A stretch of 64,000 bases of DNA, from NCBI GenBank assembly GCA_016795465.1, contig JAEUHK010000123.1, positions 1 to 64,000 on the forward strand. The letters are read 5' to 3'. Position numbers and translations under genes: made by a program. The notes under the pieces are model-generated. The model was not told the origin of the DNA and ran no database searches. It saw only the letters and a program-made list of their open reading frames with translations. How positions within the stretch are numbered: position 1 is the first letter of the stretch; each line of letters starts with the position of its first letter. This stretch comes from Verrucomicrobiaceae bacterium (GTDB lineage Bacteria; Verrucomicrobiota; Verrucomicrobiia; Verrucomicrobiales; Verrucomicrobiaceae). This document shows positions 16,499-25,900 of this stretch, one piece after another.

Positions 16499-17488
16499 TC
16501 ACTTCGCGGAGTAAATCTGGTCAAAGATGCCGCCTTCATCGAAGTGCTTCTTCTGCGCCTTGCCCCAGCCGCCGAAGTCGCCGTCGATGGTGACGAGCGT
16601 GAGCTTCGGAAAGCGGGCGCTGTATTTCGCGGCGGCAGCGGCATCACGCGGGCGGTAGTAGTGCTTGCCGATGATGTCCTGCGCCTCGGGCGTGTAGAGG
16701 AATTCGAGATAGGACTTCGCGACCTCGGTGGTGCCTTTTTTCTCGGCATTCTTGTCCACCACAGCCACGGTGGGCTCGGCGAGGATGCTCAGCGAGGGGA
16801 TGATGATTTTCGTCTGACCGGGAAACTCACGCTGGATGAGCCAGGCTTCGTTTTCCCAGGAGAGAAACACATCGCCGATGCCGCGCTGCGCAAAAGTCGT
16901 CGTCGCGGCACGAGCGCCGGTGTCGAGCACAGGCACGTTTTTGAAGAGCGCGGCGATGAAGTCCTTCGCCTTGGCCTCGCTGGCGTATTTCTTCAGCGCG
17001 TAGGCCCACGCGGCGAGGTAATTCCACCGCGCACCGCCGGAGGTCTTCGGATTCGGTGTGATGACATTCACGCCGGGCTTCACGAGGTCGTCCCAGTCCT
17101 GGATGTTCTTCGGATTGTCCTTCCGCACGACAAACACGATTGTGCTCGTGTAGGGCGCACTGCTGTTTGGCAGGCGTTTCTGCCAATCGGGAGCGATGAG
17201 ACCGGCTTCCTTGCCGATGACGTCAATGTCGCCCGCGAGCGCCAGCGTGACGACATCGGCCTCCAGGCCGTCGATGACCGCACGGGCCTGTTTGCCGGAA
17301 CCGCCGTGCGATTGGTCGATGCTGACTTTTTTCCCCGCGGTGGCCTTGTAGTGCTTCGCGAAGGCTTTGTTGAACTCTGAGTAAAGTTCACGCGTAGGGT
17401 CGTAGGAGACGTTCAGCAGCTCGAAATCGGCGGCGGAGGCGGAGAGGGCGAGGAGGGCGGTGGTGAGGAGGGTGAATGCGGTTTTCAT
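16499..17488 (-). CDS. Periplasmic sulfate-binding protein
   Basis: The 329-residue protein has a signal peptide (MKTAFTLLTTALLALSASA). Family motifs are LNVSYDPTRELY near the N-terminus, DQSHGGSGKQARAV, and the ligand-binding region GGARWNYLAAWAYA. It binds sulfate or thiosulfate and feeds CysT/CysW/CysA encoded downstream. Sbp and CysP are hard to separate by eye, so no symbol is given. It lies 37 bases upstream of cysK. Confidence 0.94.
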   Translation of the reverse strand: MKTAFTLLTTALLALSASAADFELLNVSYDPTRELYSEFNKAFAKHYKATAGKKVSIDQSHGGSGKQARAVIDGLEADVVTLALAGDIDVIGKEAGLIAPDWQKRLPNSSAPYTSTIVFVVRKDNPKNIQDWDDLVKPGVNVITPNPKTSGGARWNYLAAWAYALKKYASEAKAKDFIAALFKNVPVLDTGARAATTTFAQRGIGDVFLSWENEAWLIQREFPGQTKIIIPSLSILAEPTVAVVDKNAEKKGTTEVAKSYLEFLYTPEAQDIIGKHYYRPRDAAAAAKYSARFPKLTLVTIDGDFGGWGKAQKKHFDEGGIFDQIYSAK

Positions 17489-17553
17489 GGAGAATTGGAG
17501 TGGTGGAGTGATGGAGTGGCGAGATGTCAGAAGTCAGATGTGAGAGGTGGGGA
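17489..17553. repeat. Low-complexity word-repeat spacer
   Basis: The porin-sbp gap consists of direct words GGAGTGGTGGAGTGATGGAGTG and AGATGTCAGAAGTCAGATGTGAGA. It forms the untranslated leader of sbp. It appears to be another simple-word intergenic repeat of this genome rather than a protein site, although Shine-Dalgarno-like GGAG words occur. Confidence 0.4.
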
Positions 17554-18999
17554 TCAGAAGAAGCGGTGGTTGAATTCGAAGTAGGCGAAGTCGGTGTCGC
17601 CGCGGCGGACGTTGTTTTCGATGAAGCCGCCGTTCGTGAAGTGGGCGTAGCCGACGATGATCTCGGTCTTCGGGCTCCAGGCGTAGCGGGCGCGGATGTC
17701 GAACTCGCTGCCGAGGTAGCCGCCACTGCGGCCCGTCACGTCGCGGACGTTGTTGGCACCGGCGAAGCGGTCCTTGTCACTGGCGAGCCAATACCAACTG
17801 TAGCCGAAATCGACGCGCAGATCGTGCCGCGGCTTGAACTCCACGCGTGCCTTCGGCGTGCTAATGTTCTCATACACGATGTAGTCATTCGCCGACCATG
17901 GCCGTCCGAAGCCGAAGAAGCGCTCAAAGCGGTTGTCCTTCGCGTCATTCGGATCGCGATCACCGCTGGCGTGGCCGTAGAAGAGGCTGAAACGCGGCTT
18001 CCACGGGTTCGTGGCCCAGGTGTAGCCGATTTCACCAACATACGCGAACGCACGGACCGAACGCGAGCCATTGCGACCGAATTGATAGGTGAAACTCGTG
18101 TCGTAATCGAAGCCCGTGCTGCCCACGATGCCATACGCCCGAATCCCCGGCGAGTGCACGAACCGCTCCGCGACGCCTGCGTGCGCACTCTGGCTCAAAG
18201 CGAGGTAGTAAGGCTCCAGCGTGACGATTTCCGGCCATTTCCGCCAGTGACCGATCACGCCGTAGAGCCACTGCTGCTCCACCGGCCGATCCCAGCGATA
18301 CTGGCTGCGATACAGCGGCTGCACCGCAAGCAAATCGAGCTGCCAGTCATTGCTCTCCTGCCCGAGCGACGCGTGAATGCCCTGGAAGGTGTTTGCCGTG
18401 TTGCGCCACTGGTTGTTCCCGAGCAGGCGGCGGTCGAGGAACTCGAAATTGTGGATGCCGTAGCGGATGCTGAGCGGTCGCGGATTGCCGATGGCATCGT
18501 GACCGAGCAGATCCTTGAAGTACAGCTCGCCATACAGCCGGATGAACTCGAACTCGTTCACATCGCGGTTGTCGCGCGGGTAGTTCGAGTTGTAGCGGCG
18601 GGCGTCCTGCATCTCCGCGGCAAAGCGGAAGGGATCGATGATCTCCTTGATGCCGATGTAGGCCCGTGTGCGATGCAGCCAGGGCTCGTCACGCCCGGCG
18701 CGTGCGCGGCGGATGTCGTCATCGCGATACTCGTAGCGAAAACGGTAATCGAGGCCCACATCGAGCCAGTTCACATTCAGCAGCGAGTCGATGCCGAGCT
18801 CGCTCACATTGCGCACATACTTCGGCGGATCAGGATCACGCGTGGTGCTGTAGCTGAGCGGATTGAGGTAATAGGTGCCCCGCGTGGTGCGCGGATGATC
18901 TTCTTCAAAAGGCTGCGCGAAGGCGCTGCTGATGCCGAGAAGGAGGAGGGCGAGGCTGGGTAAGGTCCGGTGCGGGAGGTGCTTGGCGTTGAGGTGCAT
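17554..18999 (-). CDS. Outer-membrane porin of the alginate-export type, in the sulfur cluster
   Basis: The 481-residue protein has a signal peptide (to about AFAQ, residue 29). Alternating-pattern strands with many Tyr, Arg and Asp residues (VGLDYRFRYEYRDD, RTRAYIGIKE) run to a C-terminal Phe (FAYFEFNHRFF), as expected for a beta-barrel ending. The overall pattern matches the alginate-export porin superfamily. Between YezD and the sulfate-binding protein it probably provides an outer-membrane route for sulfate or sulfur-containing organic compounds; that role is inferred from position only. Gaps of 91 and 65 bases separate it from its neighbours. Confidence 0.78.
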   Translation of the reverse strand: MHLNAKHLPHRTLPSLALLLLGISSAFAQPFEEDHPRTTRGTYYLNPLSYSTTRDPDPPKYVRNVSELGIDSLLNVNWLDVGLDYRFRYEYRDDDIRRARAGRDEPWLHRTRAYIGIKEIIDPFRFAAEMQDARRYNSNYPRDNRDVNEFEFIRLYGELYFKDLLGHDAIGNPRPLSIRYGIHNFEFLDRRLLGNNQWRNTANTFQGIHASLGQESNDWQLDLLAVQPLYRSQYRWDRPVEQQWLYGVIGHWRKWPEIVTLEPYYLALSQSAHAGVAERFVHSPGIRAYGIVGSTGFDYDTSFTYQFGRNGSRSVRAFAYVGEIGYTWATNPWKPRFSLFYGHASGDRDPNDAKDNRFERFFGFGRPWSANDYIVYENISTPKARVEFKPRHDLRVDFGYSWYWLASDKDRFAGANNVRDVTGRSGGYLGSEFDIRARYAWSPKTEIIVGYAHFTNGGFIENNVRRGDTDFAYFEFNHRFF

Positions 19000-19090
19000 G
19001 GTTCTTGCGGGCGTCGGCTTCCGGTGGTCCGGTCGGCGTCAGCAAGAGTGTTTTCGGAGGCCCCTGCGGGTGCAGTAGGCGGAAAGGGGA

Positions 19091-19282
19091 TCAAGGCCGC
19101 GAAGCGCGGCGTGGGGCGGGAGCTTCATCCGCGGCGAAGCGGGTCTTTTCCGTGCTCTCGACCTGCGTGACGCGTCCTTCATGGACGACGATCTGCACGG
19201 AGCCGAAACGCATGGCGGCGACTTTCTGGCGGACGATTTCGAGCCAGGGCTCGATGGAGGATGGGGCAAGGGTCTGGCTCAT
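19091..19282 (-). CDS. YezD-family small protein (DUF2292)
   Basis: The 63-residue soluble protein carries the family core WLEIVRQKVAAMRFGSVQIVVHEGRVTQVESTEKTRF. YezD-like proteins are repeatedly found beside sulfate or sulfonate assimilation genes, and their biochemical role is not known. It begins 6 bases after the Rrf2 gene ends, so both are probably translated from one transcript. The C-terminal 12 residues are Ala/Arg/Pro-rich and not conserved-looking. Confidence 0.82.
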   Translation of the reverse strand: MSQTLAPSSIEPWLEIVRQKVAAMRFGSVQIVVHEGRVTQVESTEKTRFAADEAPAPRRASRP

Positions 19283-19288
19283 GGCGCG

Positions 19289-19831
19289 TCAGGTGGCGGG
19301 TGAGAGCAGCGCGGCGAGGAAGCCGTCGGCGGGATCAGCGTGGAGGGTTTTGGAAGTCTTCTTTTTGGCGGCTTTGCGTGTCGCCGCGGCCTGCTGCTCC
19401 TGTTTTCGCAGCGTGACCTCGACGACGTGGTCGAGCGTGTAGCGGTCGAGGATGTTTGCGATGGCATTGCGCACATCGATCATGAGCATCCGAAGCCCGC
19501 AGTGCTCCTCGTCGGGACAGGTGCACTTTTCATACTCCGTCTCGCTGGCGCAGCCGATAGGCGCGAGCTTGCCGTCGATCAGACGGACGACATCGCCCAT
19601 CTTGATCGACTTCGCCGGCTTCGCGAGCCGTGCGCCGCCGTGCTTGCCACGCAGGCTTTCCACATAACCCGCCTGCCGCAGCTCAAAGAGGATCGCTTCG
19701 AGAAACTTGAACGGCAGCCGCTCCTGATCCGCGAGCGTCGAGACCGAAATGACGCCCTCCCCCTGCCGGTCAGCAATGCCGAGCCGGATCAGGGTGCGAA
19801 GGGCGTATTCTCCTCGTTTGGTGAGTCTCAT
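19289..19831 (-). CDS. Rrf2-family regulator, probable controller of the sulfur cluster
   Basis: The 180-residue regulator has an N-terminal winged helix (MRLTKRGEYALRTLIRLG, recognition region PFKFLEAILFELRQAGYVES, wing GKHGGARLAKP). A Cys cluster follows, CASETEYEKCTCPDEEHC, four Cys that could bind an iron-sulfur cluster or sense thiols. Rrf2 members include CymR (cysteine metabolism) and IscR. As the first gene of the sulfur cluster it most likely senses cysteine or sulfide status and controls the cluster, including itself. Start at 19831 matches the family; an alternative in-frame ATG lies at 19846. The tail is Lys/Ala-rich. Confidence 0.88.
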   Translation of the reverse strand: MRLTKRGEYALRTLIRLGIADRQGEGVISVSTLADQERLPFKFLEAILFELRQAGYVESLRGKHGGARLAKPAKSIKMGDVVRLIDGKLAPIGCASETEYEKCTCPDEEHCGLRMLMIDVRNAIANILDRYTLDHVVEVTLRKQEQQAAATRKAAKKKTSKTLHADPADGFLAALLSPAT

Positions 19832-19850
19832 GTCGAATGCATGCACCTCA

Positions 19851-19879
19851 AATATACACTCCGCAAGTAGGAATTAAAA
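19851..19879 (-). promoter_or_regulatory. Candidate promoter of the sulfur cluster
   Basis: On the minus strand, TTTTAA (19874-19879) and TATATT (19851-19856) are separated by 17 bases, about 20 bases upstream of the Rrf2 start. The surrounding bases are AT-rich compared with the genome. An Rrf2 autoregulatory site might overlap, but no clear dyad could be fixed. The hexamers are degenerate, so this is a weak call. Confidence 0.35.
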
Positions 19880-19918
19880 ACTTTTCAATCAAGGCGCTTG
19901 TTTTGGTGACTTTGAGCC

Positions 19919-22900
19919 TCAATGGGTCACCCGCATGCGCATGAAGCGCTGCACACCGTTGGTGACGGCGATGTTGTCACGGACAACGAGCTGGTTGCTG
20001 GTGTTGAGCTCGACGATCAGGCCGGCGCTGCTCCAGTTTTGAAGGTCGCTGCTGGCCTCGACGATGAAGGTGACATCGGTGGCGGCGGGGTTTTTGGGAA
20101 TGCTGAGGCGCAGATACTTCTCCGTGCTCACCGGCGCGAGCGTGACGACCTGCGGATTGCTATTCTGCACGGCTCCATTGGTGCCGACGGCGTATTCGAG
20201 GAGGTTCATGATGCCATCGCCATCGGTGTCCGCTGTGGCTTCAATGGCTTGGTTGTTCTCATTGCCGACATTGTTCTGATCCAGCCACTGGGCGAAGGGC
20301 GTGGTGTAGGCCTGTACATCGAGATCGTAGAAGGCCTTCGTGCCGGTGTCGTCGGCGGTGAGGCGGAGGCCAAAGGTGCCGCTCTCGGTGAGCAACGCGG
20401 TGGTGTCCACGAGCGACGGATCGTCCAAGGCAATGCCGGGCGGGCCGCCGCGCAGGGTCCAGAGGCTGGTGAAGGCCGCAGGCAGGCTGTCATCCGTGAT
20501 GGTGCCGTCGAGCACGACGGGGGAGACGCTGCCATTGGCGGTGGCCGCGATCACCGGGGCCTTGTTGACCGGTGTGATGCTCAGATTGGTGAAGGTGCAG
20601 GTGTTTTGGGTGCCGGCGGCGCCACTGGCATTGTTCACGAAGAAGCCGACCCACACGGGCGTGGTCATGATGATGGTCTGCGGCTGTCCGATTTGGATCC
20701 AGGCATTCGGACCGCCCGTGGTACTGTTGTGCGTGGCGCGGTAACCGGTGACGGCATTGCCACGGCGGACGATGCGCATCCAGTTCCCCGCGGCGATGCT
20801 GCTGGGCACGCCGCCGCCGCTGCCGCCGGCGAGATTCGTCCAATAGTAGCCGCTGTAGCTGCCGGTGGGCATGCGGCCGAGGTGGAGCTGTGCACCGCTT
20901 TCGATGCTCTCGGCGATGCGAATGCCGCCGCTGCTGCTGCCGGCACCGCTGGTGAAGGTGTTCAACCGGGCGCGGATCTCGAGATCACCGTAATACTGCC
21001 AGCCGTAGAAGTAGCCGGTGGTGGGACCGTTCACCGTGTAGGTGGTGCCGTCAAAGCTGGCGCTGCCGGAGGTGTTGGGTGCGGTGCCGCTGTCCTCATT
21101 CACCAACGCGGGGCCGTTCGGCGTGGGAGTGAGCGTGACGTTGTCAAAGACGGCTGTGGCGGTGCCCGCGGTGTTGTTGTTCGTGGTGGTGAGACCGTAG
21201 TGGGCATCGGCATTGAGCAACGGGATGACCACAGGAGAACCCACCTGGGTCCACGCTCCGGGTGCGCCGCTCACATCGGACGCGTAACTGGCGATGACTT
21301 CATTCGTGGCCGCGTTGCGCTCCAGTTTGAGCCAGAAAGGCAGCGCTGGAGGCGTGGCAGCCACGCTGGTGTCCGTGGTGGAGACCGTGGTGCGTGTGCG
21401 GAACTGCAGCCCCGTGCCGGGCACATAGCCGAGAACGGCACGCGTCGATCCGCGGGCCAGCGAATCACGAATGGTCACGCCTGCGAGCGCCGCCGTGGTC
21501 GAGAAATTCGTCAGCCGCGCCGTGACACTGCCGTCTCCCGTGGCAGGGCGCACCATGATGTGGGCTCCATCATTGGTCTGCCCGGCATAGCCGATGCCGG
21601 TGCCCGTCACGGTGCAGTAACCGGCATATTCGAGCCCCTGCCCGCGTCGTGCGGAGGAAGGGCCGAGATCTTGCGTGATCCAGTTGGAGGCCACCGCGTC
21701 GTTGCCGACCACGACGGTCACCTGGTCGCTGACGGTGAATTGCGTGTCCGTGACGGTGATGCGCAGCACGTAGGTGCCAGGCGCGGAAAAGGTGACCGCG
21801 GTGATGGCGGCATCCGGTGATTCAATCGTGGCGGTGCCGGGACCGCTGACGCAACTCCACGTCTGCGTGACAGGAGCCGGAGCGCCATCGTCGCTGATCT
21901 GGGCACTGACGATGACACCATTCGCCGCGGCGATGAGCGGGCCTTGGGCGCTCGGGCTGTTGATGAAGACCGTGGGAGGGTTGTCGTTGTCTGTAATGGT
22001 GACGTTGTCGAACGACTGCGCACCGATGTCATAGCTGCCGGTGGCGAGCGAAATCGTCACATCCTCTGGACCTTCCGTGAGGCCATCATCGACGGGTGTG
22101 ATGGTGATCGTTTTGGACACCTCGTTCGCGGCAAAGGCCACCGTGGTGGCCACCGTGGCGTAGTCCGTCGTGTTCGTGGCGGTGCCGGCGATGGTCAGGT
22201 TCACCGTGAGCGTGCCTGTCGTCGGCGCGGTGCGGGTGACGGTGAACTGGCCGGGGTTTCCAGGTGTCTCGGAAGCGTTCGCATCACTGGCGGCGAGCGT
22301 GAGCGTGCTGCGATCATCATCGGCGATGGTCACGGTGGCGCTCGATGGCGTGCCGATCACATAGCCGCTGCCGGTGGCCACGGTGAGGATGACGGTCTCA
22401 TTGCCCTCGTTGGTGGTATCCTGCACCGGAGACACATTGATGACGAGGCTGGCCGCACCGGCGGGAATGGTCTGCGCGGTGGCGATGCTGGCGTAATCGG
22501 TGCTGTTTGTAGCGGTGCCACTACGTGTGAGTGTGACGGCGAGCGCGTTGGTCGTATCGCCGGTGCGGCTTAGCGTGAACTGGCCCGCATCACCGCCCTC
22601 CGCAGCACTCGGATCATTGGCGACGATGCTCACGGTGGGCGAATCATCATCCGTGATCGTCACGGTGTGCGTGGAGATGCTGCCGGGAACGAGGCCGACG
22701 GGGTTGGAAAGCGTCACAGTGAAATTTTCGGTGCTTTCGAGGACCGAATCGTCCGTGATGGGCACGCTGACGTATTTCACGGTCTCTCCGGCGGCGAAGC
22801 TCAGGGTGCCAGCAGTGGCGGTGTAGTCACCGGGCTCGGTCGCGGTGCCGTTGGCGGTCAGATAATCGATGCTGGTGGTCGCGGTGGCCGGAGCGGTGAG

Positions 22901-25900
22901 GCTGACGGCGATCTGCGCCGTGCCCGCGCTTTCGACCACGGAACTCGATGCGAGCGCAAAGCCCACGTAGGGCACCGAGGGCGGATTATCATCATCGATG
23001 ATCGTGTAGCCGTGATAGGCATTGGTGCCGATGTTGGCCCCGCTAGCGTTCAGGAGCTGGATCGTGATCAAATTGTCCGGCTCGTCCATCGTGTCGTTCA
23101 CGACGGTGAAGTTGATGTTCCCGGTCGTCTGCCCGGCAGGGATGGTGAGCACGCCCGGCGGCATCAGGTAATCCACACCTGAGCCGTAGGCGGTCGTGTT
23201 GCTCTGCAAACGATAGCGCTGCTCCACGCTGCCGCTCTTCACCCAGCCGGTGTAAACATTCCGGGCGTAGTGCGTACGGTCGTCACGCACCATGATGCCC
23301 GCCTGTGCCGCCGTGGCACCGCCGCTCAGCGATGTGACACGGGCGATGAGGGTGAAATCACCGCTCACCTCCGTGCTGGGAAAATGCGCCTCGTCATTGC
23401 TCGTGCTGATGCCTGCGCCGCTTCCGGTCACGGTCCAAACACCGGCATCATGGCTCTCGCTGCCCTGCTCGTTCACAAAGCCGATCGTGCGCCCGCCGAG
23501 CGTCGTGAGCGGCGTGCCATTGAGAGTGACGTTGTCAAAGGTGGCCGTGGCGATCTGGCCATCGCTCGCGGCGGAGACGGCGAGACCGGCGAGCAGCTTC
23601 GGACCGAAGGCAATGTTCGGTGTGGCGCTGAAATTCGTCCAATTCACACCATCGCGCGAGAGGCTCTGGGTGAAAACATTCCCCGCCCGCACGGTGCGCA
23701 CCCAGGTGGGCAGGAAGAAGGTCGTGTAAGCGCCGCTGAGCGAAGAAGTGGCGCCCGCAGTCGTGCGATAAAGCGTGTAATAACTGCCATTGGAGACCCC
23801 TGTGCCGAGTGCGGAGGCATGCACAACATTGCTGCCCGTGGTGGAGCGCAGCATCACGCCCGCCCGGGAACTCGTGGAGGTGCCATTGCCCACGCTGGTG
23901 ATGCGGGCGGTGACAGTGCAGTTCGCGGAATTGCTCACCGGCAGGTAAATGTAGCGAAAATTGTCCGTGGTGCTGTTGGAGAGGCCGTTGCCCGAATTGG
24001 TGAAGGTGTACACGCCTGCCGAGGACGAGCTACTGCCCGCGGCGGAGCCAATGTTCGCCGCTGTTTCCGCGCCTGTGCTTCCCCCTTCGGAAAGGTCAGT
24101 GACACTGAAATTGTCGATGGTGGTGGTGTACGCAGTCGTCGATCCAGGAGCGAAAGCGATGCCCGCCAGATAGCTCGTGCTTCCAAGGCCTGACACCGTC
24201 ACATTGCTGCCACGCTGCGTCCAGTTCTGCCCGTCATTGGACTGGAAGAAGCCGACGCTGCCCCCGGTTTTCACGAGCCGCACCCAGTAAGGGATGGCCC
24301 TGCTGGTGATGGACGTGCTCGTGCCGGTGACCGTGCCGCTGACTTGGTATTCCACGCTCACATCAGATGCCTGCGCGGCGGAAAGCGTGACCGGGATGCT
24401 CACATTCGTCACGCTTTCCAATCCAGAGGAGCTCGGCGTGGTGAAGGCAATGGTCGCCGGCGCGGTGTCATTGTCCGTGACATACATCGTGGCGCTGCTG
24501 CTGCGCGAGTAGCCGCCGGCCGCGAGATCGAGAATGATCGTCTCCGTGCCTTCAAAGGTGGCATCATTCACGATGGTGATGGGAACATCGACTCCTGTCG
24601 CGCCCGCCGGGATCGTCACGCTGGTGGGCGCCGTGTAGTCGGCGCCAAACGTTGCGGTGCCGCTGTAGTTCAGATTCACCGTCACTGCTGCCGCGGTGCT
24701 GCCGATGCGGGAGATGTAGAATTTGATCACGCCTGTGCCGCCTTCAGACGTGGTGATCGAACCACTGGTGCCCACCTGCGTGTCGATGACGAGAGTGTTC
24801 ACGTTGTCGTTGTCACGCAAAGAGGCCGTGGCGCTGCTGGTCGGCCCGAATGTCTGATAGTCCGAAGACGGGCTGATCGTCAGCGTGATACTTTCCAGGT
24901 CCTCGAGTTCGATGTCGTCCTTCGTGCGCAGCGGCATGTCATAACTCGTGGCCCCTCGCGGAATGACCACGGAAGAGGGCACGGCCATCGCGGTTCCGTT
25001 GTCCCGCCTGAAAATCGCGCCGCCATCGCCGACCGCCCAGCCGATCGTGGTGCTGGTGCCAAAGACGCCATTGAAGGTGCCGATCGCGCTCAGCGTCGCA
25101 TTCGTCCAGCTCGTGCCGTTCGTGCTCGTCATCTGCGTGCTGAGAGCACCGGCGGCGAGCAGGTTCGTCGTGCTGGAGGCCCACACGGTGTTCAAATCCG
25201 AACTGCTGGCGGACGTCTGGCTCGCCCATGTCGTGCCGGTGCCTTTGCGAATGACCCCAGCATTGCCCACCGCCCAGATGTTTGTCGAATTCGCCGCGAA
25301 GACCGCATTGAGCTGCGAGGTGACTCCCGAAGTCTGCGCCGCCCACGAAGTGCCACTCCACTTCAGTATAGTGCCGCTCGCGCCGACCGCCCACACGTTG
25401 CTCGCATCCGCTCCATACACCGCGCGGAGCTGATTGGTTGTGCCGGAGGTCGTCGCCGCCCAGCTCGTGCCGTTTGTGCTGCGCAGAATCGTGCCGGTAT
25501 CGCCCACCGCGAAGACATTCGTGCCGCCGCTGCCCCAGATGCCGCGCAACGCATTCGCGGTGCCGCTGGTTTGCGCGGCCCAGGTGGTGCCATCGCCTTT
25601 CAAAATCGTGCCTCCATCACCCACAGCCCACACGCTCGTGGCGCTCGTGCCCCAAACGGCACGGAGGTGCTGCGTGGTGCCGCTGCTCTGCGCGGTCCAG
25701 GTGACGCCATCACTTTTCAAAATGGTGCCGTTGTCGCCCACCGCCCAGATGTTCGTGGCATTGGCCGCCCAGATGGCACGGAGGTTTTGCGTCGTGCCGG
25801 AGCTTTGAGGCTGCCACCAGCCGATGGTGTCGTAGTCCGTGCCGTTTTGTGCCGTGCCGGAGAGGTTGAAGTTGACCACGAGCGGCAGGGCGCTGTTCGC

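Noticed and set aside
19922..21820. 632-codon plus-strand open frame
   Set aside because: It is antisense to the same gene, with low-complexity GRG/HDG composition and no motif.
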